Assembly (NCBI RefSeq): GCF_026342355.1
Contig: NZ_JAPEMV010000001.1
Coordinates: 186,001 to 250,000, forward strand
Direction of reading: 5' to 3'
Length of the DNA: 64,000 nucleotides
Source: Streptomyces sp. NBC_00249
GTDB lineage: Bacteria; Actinomycetota; Actinomycetes; Streptomycetales; Streptomycetaceae
This document shows, piece after piece, positions 29,646 to 37,812 of the stretch. Made by a program: the position numbers and the translations under genes. Within the stretch, counting starts at the first letter, position 1; each line of letters begins with the position of its first letter. The notes under the pieces are model-generated. The model worked only from the letters and a program-made list of their open reading frames with translations, was not told the DNA's origin and did not search any database.

Positions 29646-30689
29646 TCAGCGGCCCGCGCCGGTGACGGTGACGGCGGACGGGTCGGCGGCGGTGAGGGGG
29701 CCGGGGTCCAGGTACCGCGCCAGCGCGCCCTGGTCCGCGGCTCCGGGCAGGCCCTGGGCGGTCTTGGCCCAGGCCGCTTCCTGCGCCAGCTCCGCCAGCA
29801 GCTCCGGGGAGAGGGTCGCCCCGTAGGCGTAGCGCGGCTGGAAGGCGTCGACGTAGCCGGCCTGGAGTGCGCCCTTGGACTGGGTGAGGAGGTCCTTGCG
29901 GGCCGCCGCGGGGTCCTCGGTGATCAGGCGCTGCGCGCGCAGCAGCGTACGGACCGCGGCGGCCGTGCCCTCCGGGGTCGCGGAGGGACCGGCGACGAGG
30001 AGGGTCCTGGCGGTGTAGCCGGTGAAGGGGAGTTCGGCGTGGCGGGCGCCGAGGGCGGTGCGGGTGGCGTCGTAGAAGCTGGGGAAGGTGACCCCGGCGT
30101 CGACGTCGCCGCGGGCGAGCGCGGCGGGGACCTGGTTGGGGGCCAGGTTGACGACGGTGATGTCGGCGGCGGACAGCTGGGCCGAGGCGAGCATCCGCGA
30201 CAGGGCGTACTCGACGTTCGTGCCCTGCGGGACGCCGACCTTGCGGCCCTTGAGCGCGGCGAAGGCGGTGATGCCGGTGTCGGTGCGGGTCAGCAGCCGC
30301 CAGTCGGAGAAGCGGGACAGGTCGGCGACGATCCGCAGGTCGCGCCCGCCCAGGGCGGCGGTGACGGCGGGCAGGTCGCCGACGACGCCGAGCTGGGCCT
30401 GGCCGCCGAGGACGGCGTTGAGGGCGTCGCGGCCGGTCGGCTGGGTGGTGACGGTGGCGTCGACGCCCTCGGCGGGCCACAGGGCCCGCTCCTGGGCCAC
30501 GTAGACGGGCGCGCCGCCGAGGTGGTCGCCGGCCGCGACGGTGACGGCGTGGCGCCCGCCGTGGCCCCGGGCGGCCGGGTCGGCGCAGGCGGTGGCGGTG
30601 GCGGCGAGCAGGGCCGCGAGGAAGGCGGCGGCGAGGACGCGGGGACGGCGGCGGCCGGCGGGTCTGCGGGGTGCGGGGGAAGGGGGCAC
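29646..30689 (-). CDS. ABC importer substrate-binding lipoprotein (SsuA/TauA-like)
   Basis: This 347-residue protein has a basic N-terminus, a hydrophobic signal and a lipobox-like ATAC (Cys about residue 35), followed by an NMT1/SsuA-like periplasmic-binding fold: GGAPVYVAQERALWPAEGVD, ALKGRKVGVPQGTNVEYALSR. Such proteins bind aliphatic sulfonates, taurine, nitrate or thiamin precursors. The following sulfotransferase-like and monooxygenase genes favour an organosulfur ligand. It lies between the ATPase (50 nt upstream) and the ASST gene. Confidence 0.87.
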   Translation of the reverse strand: MPPSPAPRRPAGRRRPRVLAAAFLAALLAATATACADPAARGHGGRHAVTVAAGDHLGGAPVYVAQERALWPAEGVDATVTTQPTGRDALNAVLGGQAQLGVVGDLPAVTAALGGRDLRIVADLSRFSDWRLLTRTDTGITAFAALKGRKVGVPQGTNVEYALSRMLASAQLSAADITVVNLAPNQVPAALARGDVDAGVTFPSFYDATRTALGARHAELPFTGYTARTLLVAGPSATPEGTAAAVRTLLRAQRLITEDPAAARKDLLTQSKGALQAGYVDAFQPRYAYGATLSPELLAELAQEAAWAKTAQGLPGAADQGALARYLDPGPLTAADPSAVTVTGAGR

Positions 30690-30738
30690 GGCTGGGCCTT
30701 TCAGGACGGTCGGGGGAAGCGGAGGCGGAGGCGGAGGG

Positions 30739-31455
30739 TCAGGGGGCGCCGAGGTGGGCTGCGATCCGGGCGCGCAGGGCGGGGTCGGGCGGTCCGGCGG
30801 GTACGGGGTGGTCGGCCAGCACCCGTCCGGGCGGGCCGCCGAGGACGACGACCCGTTCGGCGAGGGCCAGCGCCTCGTCGATGTCGTGGGTGACGAACAG
30901 GACGGTGGTTCCCCGGCGTTGCCACAGCTCCCGCAGCAAGCTCTGCATCCGGGTGCGGGTCAGGGCGTCGAGCGCCCCGAACGGCTCGTCCATCAGCAGC
31001 ACTTCGGGCTCGGCCGCCAGCGCGCGGGCCAGGGCGACGCGCTGCTGCATGCCGCCCGAGAGCTGGGCCGGGTACTTCTCGGCCCCGTCGGCCAGTCCGA
31101 CCTCTTCCAGTGCGGCGAGGGCGCGCCGGCGCCGTTCGACCCGGGGCAGGCCGAGCCGTTTCAGGGCGAACTCGACGTTGCCGCGGGCGGTGCGCCACGG
31201 GAACAGCGCGTAGTGCTGGAAGACCACGCCCCGCTCCGGGCCCGGTCCGCGCACCGGCACCGAACCGGCCGTCACCTGCCCGGAGGTGGGCCGTACGAAG
31301 CCGGCGACGGCGCCGAGCACGGTGGACTTGCCGCAGCCGCTCGGCCCCAGGAGCGCCGTGAAGGACCCTGCGGGCAGCTCCAGTTCGGTGCGTTCCAGTA
31401 CGGGCGCGGACCCGTACGTCACGCGGAGCCCTTCGAGGCGTACGTCCAGGCTCAT
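30739..31455 (-). CDS. ABC importer ATPase (SsuB/TauB-like)
   Basis: This 238-residue ATPase has Walker [11 protein letters not shown]-loop [12 protein letters not shown], signature [16 protein letters not shown], Walker [12 protein letters not shown] and switch His in [14 protein letters not shown], typical of the nitrate/sulfonate/taurine importer group. The ATG at 31455 overlaps the permease stop by 4 nt (ATGA), so the two are translationally coupled. Confidence 0.92.
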   Translation of the reverse strand: MSLDVRLEGLRVTYGSAPVLERTELELPAGSFTALLGPSGCGKSTVLGAVAGFVRPTSGQVTAGSVPVRGPGPERGVVFQHYALFPWRTARGNVEFALKRLGLPRVERRRRALAALEEVGLADGAEKYPAQLSGGMQQRVALARALAAEPEVLLMDEPFGALDALTRTRMQSLLRELWQRRGTTVLFVTHDIDEALALAERVVVLGGPPGRVLADHPVPAGPPDPALRARIAAHLGAP

Positions 31456-32279
31456 GAGGTGCTCCAGTGGGCGAAGCGGCGGCCGATCGAGGCCAGGGCG
31501 AGGTCGACCGCCACTCCGAGCAGCCCGAGGACGAGCAGCCCCGCGAACATCCGGTCGACGCGCAGGAACTGGCCGTCCACCTGGAGGCGGTACGCCAACC
31601 CGCTGTCGGCGCCGCCCAGTTCCGCCGCGACCAGCGCGAGCAGCGCCACCGAGGCGCCGTAGCGCAGGGCCGCGAGGACGGCGGGCGCGGCGGCGGGCAG
31701 CAGCACCTCGGTGAACCGCCGGTGCAGCGGTGCTCCGAGCGAGCGGGCGGCGCGCAGGTGGCTGGCCGGGACCCGGGACACCCCGTCGTGGACGTAGAGC
31801 CAGACGGCGAGCAGGACGGCGTAGGCGATGAGCAGCCGTTTGGCGCTCTCGCCGATGCCGAACCAGGCGGTGGCGAGCGGCACCAGGGCGATGGCGGGGA
31901 TGGGGCGCAGGAAGGAGACGGCGGGGGTGACGGCCGCGGACACCTTGGGCAGGTAGCCGGTGGTGAATCCGAGGGCGGCGCCGAGGAGTGCGCCGAGGGC
32001 GAAGCCCTGTCCGGCCCGGGCGAGGCTGGCGCCGAGGTCGGCGGCCAGTACGCCGCTGCGGGCGCTGTCCGCCAGGGCGGCCGCCGTCTGGGCGGGGGTG
32101 GGGAGCAGTCCGGGTGCCACCGCGCCGGAGCGGGCCAGCAGGTACCACAGCGCGAGCACGGCGGCGGCGGTGCCGAGGGCCGGTCCTGCCCGGCCGAGGA
32201 GCCGGCCGGGCGGTGAGGGGGTGGCGTGCACGGGTCTGCTCCCTGGGCGTGGTCGGGCGGGGGTTGTCTGTTCCTTCAC
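31452..32279 (-). CDS. ABC importer permease (SsuC/TauC-like)
   Basis: This 275-residue permease has six hydrophobic helices and the BPD-transp-1 coupling-loop region [25 protein letters not shown] (the EAA-type loop). GTG 32279 follows AGGTGG at 5 nt. It is the first gene of the importer/ASST operon, directly downstream of the 31-nt inverted repeat shared with the XRE-cupin gene. Confidence 0.9.
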   Translation of the reverse strand: MKEQTTPARPRPGSRPVHATPSPPGRLLGRAGPALGTAAAVLALWYLLARSGAVAPGLLPTPAQTAAALADSARSGVLAADLGASLARAGQGFALGALLGAALGFTTGYLPKVSAAVTPAVSFLRPIPAIALVPLATAWFGIGESAKRLLIAYAVLLAVWLYVHDGVSRVPASHLRAARSLGAPLHRRFTEVLLPAAAPAVLAALRYGASVALLALVAAELGGADSGLAYRLQVDGQFLRVDRMFAGLLVLGLLGVAVDLALASIGRRFAHWSTS

Positions 32280-32296
32280 TCGTCCACCTGACGGGG

Positions 32297-32327
32297 ATAA
32301 GTGAGGTCAATAATTGACCACGCTTAT
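32297..32327. promoter_or_regulatory. 31-nt inverted repeat, candidate operator of the organosulfur locus
   Basis: The dyad is centred on A32312. The core GGTCAAT-A-ATTGACC is perfect, and the outer arms ATAAGTGA and ACGCTTAT extend it so that 13 of 15 positions pair. It is AT-rich in a very GC-rich region and lies 18 nt upstream of the permease start and 79 nt upstream of the XRE-cupin start. TTGACC on both strands may also supply -35 elements. Confidence 0.7.
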
Positions 32328-32405
32328 GACGGGAGTGTTGCAGCGGTGCGAAACCTCTCCGGGGGCCCCGGGAGCGCCGGAAGGCGATGGGGTACGTTCA
32401 CGTGC

Positions 32406-32975
32406 GTGTCACGATCCGAACCCACGCCCGAGGCGATCGAGGTCGGGCGGGTGATCCGGGGCTGCCGCAAACAGCGCGGCGTCTCCATGGCCGTACTCGC
32501 CACCCGTTCGGGCCTCTCCCAGCCCTTCCTCAGCCAGCTGGAGCGCGGGCTCGCCACGCCCAGCCTCAGCTCCATCTACCGGATCGCCGAGGCGCTGGAC
32601 GTCACCCCCGGCACCTTCCTGCGGCCCCCCGAACGGCCGGGCGCGGTCAGCCACGAGAGCGACCCGCAGGTGATCCGGGTGAACGAGGCCGCGGGCCAGC
32701 TCGCGCGGGTGCTCATCCCGGGCGGACGCAGCTCCCTGATGGAGGCGTACGAGCACCACTTCGAGCCCGGCCAGGGCGAACGGGGCTGGTTCGAACACCC
32801 CGGCGAGGACTTCCTGTACGTCCTGGAGGGCGAGGTCGTCCTGGAGGTGGAGGGCGAGGAGCCGTTGACCCTGCGGGCGGGCCAGAGCGCGCACCACCGC
32901 GGTGAAGTCCCGCACCGCTGCCGCCTGTCGGGCCCGGACGCGGCGCGGACGCTCCTCGTCATCGCCTGTCCGTGA
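32406..32975 (+). CDS. XRE-HTH/cupin transcriptional regulator
   Basis: This 189-residue regulator has a Cro/C1 HTH (residues about 10-65, SMAVLATRSGLSQPFLSQLERG) and a C-terminal cupin (about 115-188, FEHPGEDFLYVLEGEVVLEVEG, HHRGEVPHRCRLSG) that should sense a small ligand. GTG 32406 is chosen because it lies 7 nt after a TACGTT -10 box (32393-32398) and no ribosome binding site is present, so it is probably leaderless. It is divergent from the importer operon and is the prime candidate to bind the 31-nt repeat. Confidence 0.9.
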   Translation: MSRSEPTPEAIEVGRVIRGCRKQRGVSMAVLATRSGLSQPFLSQLERGLATPSLSSIYRIAEALDVTPGTFLRPPERPGAVSHESDPQVIRVNEAAGQLARVLIPGGRSSLMEAYEHHFEPGQGERGWFEHPGEDFLYVLEGEVVLEVEGEEPLTLRAGQSAHHRGEVPHRCRLSGPDAARTLLVIACP

Positions 32976-33064
32976 CACGCCGGTGGTCAGGTGAATGCCC
33001 GGGCTCAGGGCCCCGGGGGCGGTGTGATCCTGCTTCGACGTTCCGTCATCTACCTTGGAGTGAC

Positions 33065-33301
33065 ATGCGCATTCGAACCGCGATCGCCGCCACCGTCCTG
33101 GCCGCGGCCGGCATCCTGGGCGCCTCTGGTGCCGCCGTCGCCGACGCCCACGCCGAGGGGCTGGCCGTCGGCTCCCCCGGCGTCCTGTCCGGCAACGTCA
33201 TCCAGGCGCCCATCCACATTCCGATCAACGTGTGCGGCAACAGCGTCAACATCATCGGCCTGCTCAACCCGACGCTCGGCAACGTCTGCGTCAACACCTG
33301 A
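33065..33301 (+). CDS. Short chaplin
   Basis: This 78-residue secreted protein has a signal peptide (1-27, cut after AVADA) and one chaplin domain (about 35-77): SPGVLSGNVIQAPIHIPINV, two Cys (NVCGNS, NVCVN) and Asn/Val/Ile-rich strands. It has no LAxTG sorting motif, so it is a short chaplin of the ChpD-H class, secreted to form amphipathic fibrils on aerial hyphae and spores. GGAG precedes the ATG. It is a good marker of a sporulating streptomycete. Confidence 0.93.
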   Translation: MRIRTAIAATVLAAAGILGASGAAVADAHAEGLAVGSPGVLSGNVIQAPIHIPINVCGNSVNIIGLLNPTLGNVCVNT

Positions 33302-33317
33302 TCCCAGGACGGCTGAA

Positions 33318-33369
33318 GCCGGCCGCCGTCCCGCCCCGGAGCACCTCTCCGGGCGGGACGGCGGCCGGC
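33318..33369. terminator. Bidirectional terminator after the chaplin gene
   Basis: A stem of about 22 bp (33318-33340 with 33348-33369), with one bulged C and a 7-nt loop, lies between the convergent chaplin and membrane-protein genes. Confidence 0.8.
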
Positions 33370-33383
33370 CCGCCGGGCGGGGC

Positions 33384-34214
33384 TCAGCGGCCGAGCAGCG
33401 AGCGCAGGTGCACCCCGTACCGGGTGCGCAGGCGCCGGATCTCCCACAGGGACAGGGCCGTCACCGACAGCGGGGCGCCGAGCGAGAAGGCGTAGAGCAC
33501 GACGGGCGGTGCGGCCACGTCCGGGCCGTCGAAGAGCTGGAAGCAGTACAGGGACCAGACGAGCAGCGGCGCGATCAGGGCCGGCAGCAGCTCGTGCACC
33601 TCCCCCGTGCGGAAGCCGGAGTTCAGGCCGGTGACGGCGGCGGCCAGGGTGAAGAGCACGGCCGCGACGAGGGCGGCGGCGCAGGCGATGGTGGCCAGTA
33701 CGAACAGCAGGCCGATCAGCAGTCCGGTGAAGATCGTGCCCAGGAAGCTGCCGAAGAGGCCGAAGGTGATGTCGTGCGGGCCGATCTCCACCATGTCGTT
33801 GAAGTCCCCGCGCAGGACGGCCCACAGCAGCCAGACCACCCCGGCGCCGAGCGGCAGCGCCCCGAGCGCCGTCAGCGGGCCGCCGAGGCGGCGCGCGTAC
33901 ATGCCCCGCAGGGGCGGCCGGGCCGACAGGACGCAGACGCCGACGCCGATCACGGCGGCCGCCACGACGATGGCGCAGCCGATGAGCAGCTCCTCCAGCT
34001 TGCCGAGCACGAAGTCCTGGCGCCCCTCGCGCAGGGGGTAGGCCAGCAGGAGCCAGAGGGTGGCCACCAGCCCCAGGCCCGTGCGGACGCGCTGCATCAC
34101 GGCGATGACCGGGTCCTCGATGCGGTCCCCGGCGGCGGTGCCGGTCAGGGCCCGGGCCGCCGACAGAGGGTTGGGCAGGGCGCTCGCCTGCGCGGTCAGA
34201 CGCTGACGGTTGGT
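33384..34214 (-). CDS. Multi-helix membrane protein of unknown function
   Basis: This 276-residue protein has about seven hydrophobic helices, beginning after a 45-residue polar N-terminus. I take TTG 34214 as the start because GGAGAG lies 8-9 nt upstream; the frame stays open to 34316 (ATG), so a longer N-terminus is possible. It resembles the all-hydrophobic, poorly characterised membrane proteins peculiar to Streptomyces. No catalytic motifs were seen. Confidence 0.65.
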   Translation of the reverse strand, partial: TNRQRLTAQASALPNPLSAARALTGTAAGDRIEDPVIAVMQRVRTGLGLVATLWLLLAYPLREGRQDFVLGKLEELLIGCAIVVAAAVIGVGVCVLSARPPLRGMYARRLGGPLTALGALPLGAGVVWLLWAVLRGDFNDMVEIGPHDITFGLFGSFLGTIFTGLLIGLLFVLATIACAAALVAAVLFTLAAAVTGLNSGFRTGEVHELLPALIAPLLVWSLYCFQLFDGPDVAAPPVVLYAFSLGAPLSVTALSLWEIRRLRTRYGVHLRSLLGR

Positions 34215-34351
34215 CAATTCGATCTCTCCGGAAGGTGATTCGCGTACGCCCGAGGGTCCGGCATCGTCACCGGACCTGGTCACCGGGCGCGCGCCAGCCC
34301 ATTTGACCATGCCCACATCACGATTATCGTCATAGAGACGAGAATGAGGGT

Positions 34352-34365
34352 GTGATCCACCTCAC
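34352..34365. promoter_or_regulatory. Crp-like palindrome GTGA-N6-TCAC
   Basis: GTGATCCACCTCAC fits the half-site pattern of Crp-family operators. It is in the intergenic region between the kinase/DnaJ stop and the membrane-protein start. An 8-base pattern is expected about once in a window this size, so it is only suggestive. Confidence 0.3.
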
Positions 34366-34397
34366 GCGGAACGGACCGCAGGACGGACCGCAGGCCG

Positions 34398-36521
34398 TCA
34401 GACGGCTCCGCGACGCAGGGCGGAGGACCGGATCCTGACGCGCAGGTAGAGGTCTCCCGTGGAACCGGACATGGCGCCCGCGTCGCCCTTCCCGGTGACC
34501 CGGATGCGGTCCCCCTGCTTCACACCGCCCCGCACCGCCACCTTGAACCTCTCCCGGGTGAGCGCCACACCGCGCCCCTCGCAGCCCGGGCAGGGGGTCG
34601 GGGTGACCGAGCCCAGCCCCAGGCAGCCCAGGCAGTGGTCCAGTCCCCGTACGTGGCCGGCGCCGCGGCAGGGCTCGCAGCGGTACCAGGCGACGGTGCG
34701 CAGCCGTTCGGCGGGGACGCCCCCGCCGCCGCACTGCCCGCAGGTGACGTAGCGCGCGGCGGTGACCTCCCGGACCGCCCCGGTGAGGGCCGCCCGGGGC
34801 CACAGCCGGAGCTCCTGCTCCCGGTCCGCCCCGGGCCGGTGCGGGGTCGGCGGGCGCAGCTGGAGGAAACGGCGGCGGGCGCGCAGGGCGCGCCGGTACT
34901 CCGGGCCGTCGTCCACGGTGGTCGCCGAGGTGGCGACCTTGGCCCCGCGGAAGGTGACGGTCAGATACAGGTCGCCCGGCAGCCCGCCGTGGCGCCCGGG
35001 CTCGCCCTTGCCGGTGACGCGCAGCCGCTGCCCCTCGGCGACCCCGGCGGGGACGCGCACGTCCACGGTGCAGGGGACCCGGCCCGCGTCGCAGGCGGGG
35101 CAGGGGGTGCGGGGCAGTGCCGTACGGCCGTCGCAGGCCGGGCAGATGCCCCGGCTGCCGGCGCGGAAGCCGGTGAGGCAGCCGGCGGGGCAGCGCCGTG
35201 CGGGGCCGCTGTCGGGGGCGGCGCCCGTGCCCCCGCAGCCGAAGCAGGGCTGGTCGACGGTCATCCGGGTGACCGTGCCTCGGGTGGCCTCGTCGGTGCC
35301 GAGGGGCAGGACGAGCGTACGGTCCGGCCCGCGCCCGGGGGCGGTGCCCGTGCCGTCGGCGAACAGGTGGCGGCCCAGGGCGCGTTCCCGCCACAGCAGC
35401 CGCAGGTCCTGGCGGGACAGGCCCGTCGGGGTGCTGCGCTGCAGGGCGGTCAGGACGCGCGGCGGCCGGGCGGCTGCCCCGGGGCCGTCGTCCCGCTGTC
35501 CGGTGCGGGGCTCCCAGGGCGGCGCGCCGACGCGGGTCCGGGCCGTCCGGTCCTGGGCTCTTGTCCTCGTACGGGTCGTCGTGCGCGCCTGCCGCTCCCC
35601 GCGCCGCGCCCCTTTCCCGGCGTCGAGCTGCTGGAGCCGCTGGATGCGCGCGACGATGTCGGCCGCGATGTCCCTCGGCAGCCACGGCTCCCCCACCGGT
35701 ACGGTCACGTCCTGCGGCCCGGCGGCGCTCCGCCGACCGTCGATCCGCCGCAGCAGGTCCGTCAGCGAGGGGCGGGCGTGCGGCGTGGGGTCGAGGCAGG
35801 CCAGGACCAGCGACCTCTGGTGCGGTTCGAGGGAGCCGAGCAGCGGCGCGCTGTTCACCGTGCTGGGCCCGTACGCGTGGTGGCCCGTGCCCGCGTACGC
35901 CAGGACGGCGCCCAGTGCGAAGACGTCCGAGGCGGGGGTCGCCTCGTGGCCGAGCTGGCGTTCGGGCGCCATGTAGCGCAGCGTGCCGATGGCTCCGCCC
36001 CGGGTGAGGCCGCTCTCGTCGGCCGCGCGGGCGATGCCGAAGTCGATCAGCCACGGCCGGGTCTGGTCGAGCAGCACGTTGCCCGGGGTGAGGTCACGGT
36101 GGATCACCCCGGCGCGGTGCACGCCGTGCAGGGCCTCCGTCAGCCCCCGCGCGAGCAGCCACCAGCTGTACCCGGGCAGCGGCCCGTGCTCGGCGACGGC
36201 CTGCCCCAGGTTCGGTCCGGCCACGTACGCGGCCGCCAGCCAGGGCACGTCCGCGTGCGGGTCCGCCGCCAGGACGGGCACCACGCCGGGGCCGCGCACC
36301 TTCCACGCCGCCCGCACCTCGCGGGCGAAGCGCTCGCGGTGCACGCGGTCGCCCGCGAGCGCCGGATGCACCACCTTGACCGCGAAGTGCTGCTGCCCGC
36401 CCTCGTCGCGGGCCAGGTAGACCCGGCCCATGCCACCCGCGCCGAGCCTGCGCACCACCTGGTATCCGCCGACCTCGCGCGGATCCTGCGGCTCCAAGTC
36501 CTCCACGTACCCCCCGTTCAC
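34398..36521 (-). CDS. Ser/Thr protein kinase fused to two DnaJ-type zinc-finger/C-terminal modules
   Basis: This 707-residue cytoplasmic protein has an N-terminal Hanks-type kinase (about 20-262) with GAGGMG (28-33), Lys49 in AVKVV, HRDLTPGN (141-148), DFG 160-162 and APE 185-187, so it should be active. An Arg/Thr/Pro-rich linker follows (265-395). Two consecutive DnaJ-like modules come next. The first (about 400-525) has Cys pairs at 426/429, 444/448, 460/463 and 474/477, then VPAGVAEGQRLRVTGKGEPG and GDLYLTV. The second (about 568-697) has Cys pairs at 594/597, 615/618, 630/633 and 644/647, then GGVKQGDRIRVTGKGDAG and GDLYLRV. There is no J domain or HPD motif, so stimulation of DnaK is not expected; client binding regulated by, or targeting, the kinase is the natural inference. 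No membrane helix. Confidence 0.9.
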   Translation of the reverse strand: MNGGYVEDLEPQDPREVGGYQVVRRLGAGGMGRVYLARDEGGQQHFAVKVVHPALAGDRVHRERFAREVRAAWKVRGPGVVPVLAADPHADVPWLAAAYVAGPNLGQAVAEHGPLPGYSWWLLARGLTEALHGVHRAGVIHRDLTPGNVLLDQTRPWLIDFGIARAADESGLTRGGAIGTLRYMAPERQLGHEATPASDVFALGAVLAYAGTGHHAYGPSTVNSAPLLGSLEPHQRSLVLACLDPTPHARPSLTDLLRRIDGRRSAAGPQDVTVPVGEPWLPRDIAADIVARIQRLQQLDAGKGARRGERQARTTTRTRTRAQDRTARTRVGAPPWEPRTGQRDDGPGAAARPPRVLTALQRSTPTGLSRQDLRLLWRERALGRHLFADGTGTAPGRGPDRTLVLPLGTDEATRGTVTRMTVDQPCFGCGGTGAAPDSGPARRCPAGCLTGFRAGSRGICPACDGRTALPRTPCPACDAGRVPCTVDVRVPAGVAEGQRLRVTGKGEPGRHGGLPGDLYLTVTFRGAKVATSATTVDDGPEYRRALRARRRFLQLRPPTPHRPGADREQELRLWPRAALTGAVREVTAARYVTCGQCGGGGVPAERLRTVAWYRCEPCRGAGHVRGLDHCLGCLGLGSVTPTPCPGCEGRGVALTRERFKVAVRGGVKQGDRIRVTGKGDAGAMSGSTGDLYLRVRIRSSALRRGAV

Positions 36522-36619
36522 CCCGGGCCGCGTGGTGACGCGGCGTCAAGCGACTGCACAGCGTAGCCGCAGCGCTCCGGGCGCCGGAGAGGGGTCCGTC
36601 CAGTCTGCCTGACGCCGTT

Positions 36620-37108
36620 CTACGGGGCCGTCGTGGCCTGCGGCGCGGGGGCCGGGTGGCGCCAGGACAGGGCGACGACGGCCAGGCCGCCGCAGCACAC
36701 GAACACGTCGGCGAGGTTGAAGGTGGGCCACCAGCCGGTGTGCAGGTAGTCCGTCACCGCGCCGTGGGCCGCACGGTCGACCAGGTTCGCGGCGGCGCCC
36801 GCGAGGACCACGGCGAGCGCCGCGGCCGTGGCCTGCGAGCGGGCCGCCGTACGCCAGGCGAGGACGGCGAGCGCGGCGGTGATCAGGCCGGTGAAGCCGA
36901 TCACCGTCCAGGCGGGGAGTTCGGCCCCCATGGAGAAGGCGACTCCGGAGTTGTGGGCCAGGCGCAGTTGGGCGAATCCGGGACCGACCGGCGCCTGGGC
37001 GAGCGCGTCCTCGGCCCAGGCCTTCAGGGCGAGGTCGGCCGCGGCGAGGGCGGCGGCGCCCAGCGCGAGGACGGTGCGCCACCGGGCCGGGGAGGTGATC
37101 AGGTACAT
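36620..37108 (-). CDS. lspA: Signal peptidase II (lipoprotein signal peptidase)
   Basis: This 162-residue protein has four membrane helices and the two LspA active-site blocks: LAGAAANLVDRA (first catalytic Asp) and FNLADVFV (second catalytic Asp). The N in AHNSGVAFSMG is also typical. It cleaves prolipoprotein signal peptides after lipidation. Streptomycetes usually have another lspA elsewhere; this one sits 98 nt upstream of the kinase/DnaJ gene on the same strand, possibly in one transcript, and not beside lgt or rluD-type genes. ATG 37108 is where helix 1 begins. Confidence 0.9.
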   Translation of the reverse strand: MYLITSPARWRTVLALGAAALAAADLALKAWAEDALAQAPVGPGFAQLRLAHNSGVAFSMGAELPAWTVIGFTGLITAALAVLAWRTAARSQATAAALAVVLAGAAANLVDRAAHGAVTDYLHTGWWPTFNLADVFVCCGGLAVVALSWRHPAPAPQATTAP

Positions 37109-37178
37109 GGCGGCATTCTGCAACACGCCCCGGTGGGGCGGGATCCGCCTCGGGGCTGATCCACTTCCGCCCGCGGTG

Positions 37179-37192
37179 GTGACGTAGATCAC
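37179..37192. promoter_or_regulatory. Crp-like palindrome GTGA-N6-TCAC upstream of sigma factor
   Basis: GTGACGTAGATCAC matches the Crp/FNR-type half-site arrangement. It lies between the divergent lspA and ECF sigma genes, 36 nt before the sigma start codon. It is the second such site in the window. Confidence 0.35.
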
Positions 37193-37227
37193 GTGCAACG
37201 CGGCGGGGGCTGCGGACACTACCGGGC

Positions 37228-37812
37228 GTGGACCACCAACTGTTCGCGGACCTCTACGACGCCCATGCCCGGGCCGTGTACGCGCATGCCTTCCGCATGA
37301 CCGCCGACCGTGCCGGGGCCGAGGACGTCGTGTCCCTCACCTTCCTCGAGGCTTGGCGCCTGCGCGGCACCCTCGACACCGTCACCAGCCATCGGGGATG
37401 GCTCCTCGGCATCGCCACGAACGTCATGCGCAACACCCGCCGGACGGCGCGCCGCCACCGGGTGGCGATGTCGAGGCTGCCCCCGCCCGCCGCCGTGCCC
37501 GACCCGGCGGACGCGGTCGTCTCCCGCATCACGGACACGGCCCGGGCCGCCGCGGCGCTCGCCGTCCTGGACCGGCTGCGCCGGGCGGACCGTGAGGCGA
37601 TCCTGCTGCACGTGTGGTCGGGCCTCAGCCACGACGAGGTGGCGCGGGCGTGCGGCGTGCCCGTGGGCACCGTGCGCTCGCGGCTGTCCCGGGCCCGCGC
37701 CCGCCTGCGCGAGCTCACCGCCGCCCGGCTCGCCGAAGCCCGCCGAAGCCCCGAAGGCCCGGCGCCGACCCCCGCCCCGGCCCCCCGTACCGCCCGGAAG
37801 GGAACCCTGTGA
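37228..37812 (+). CDS. ECF-type RNA polymerase sigma factor
   Basis: This 194-residue protein has sigma-70 region 2 (about 5-75, LYDAHARAVYAHAFRMT, AEDVVSLTFLEAWR) and region 4 (about 110-160, AILLHVWSGLSHDEVARACG with VPVGTVRSRLSRARARL). A Pro/Ala-rich tail closes it. GTG 37228 directly follows a GACACT box. The next gene overlaps it by 4 nt and encodes a membrane-anchored protein that may act as its anti-sigma or sensor. The regulon cannot be inferred. Confidence 0.92.
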   Translation: MDHQLFADLYDAHARAVYAHAFRMTADRAGAEDVVSLTFLEAWRLRGTLDTVTSHRGWLLGIATNVMRNTRRTARRHRVAMSRLPPPAAVPDPADAVVSRITDTARAAAALAVLDRLRRADREAILLHVWSGLSHDEVARACGVPVGTVRSRLSRARARLRELTAARLAEARRSPEGPAPTPAPAPRTARKGTL

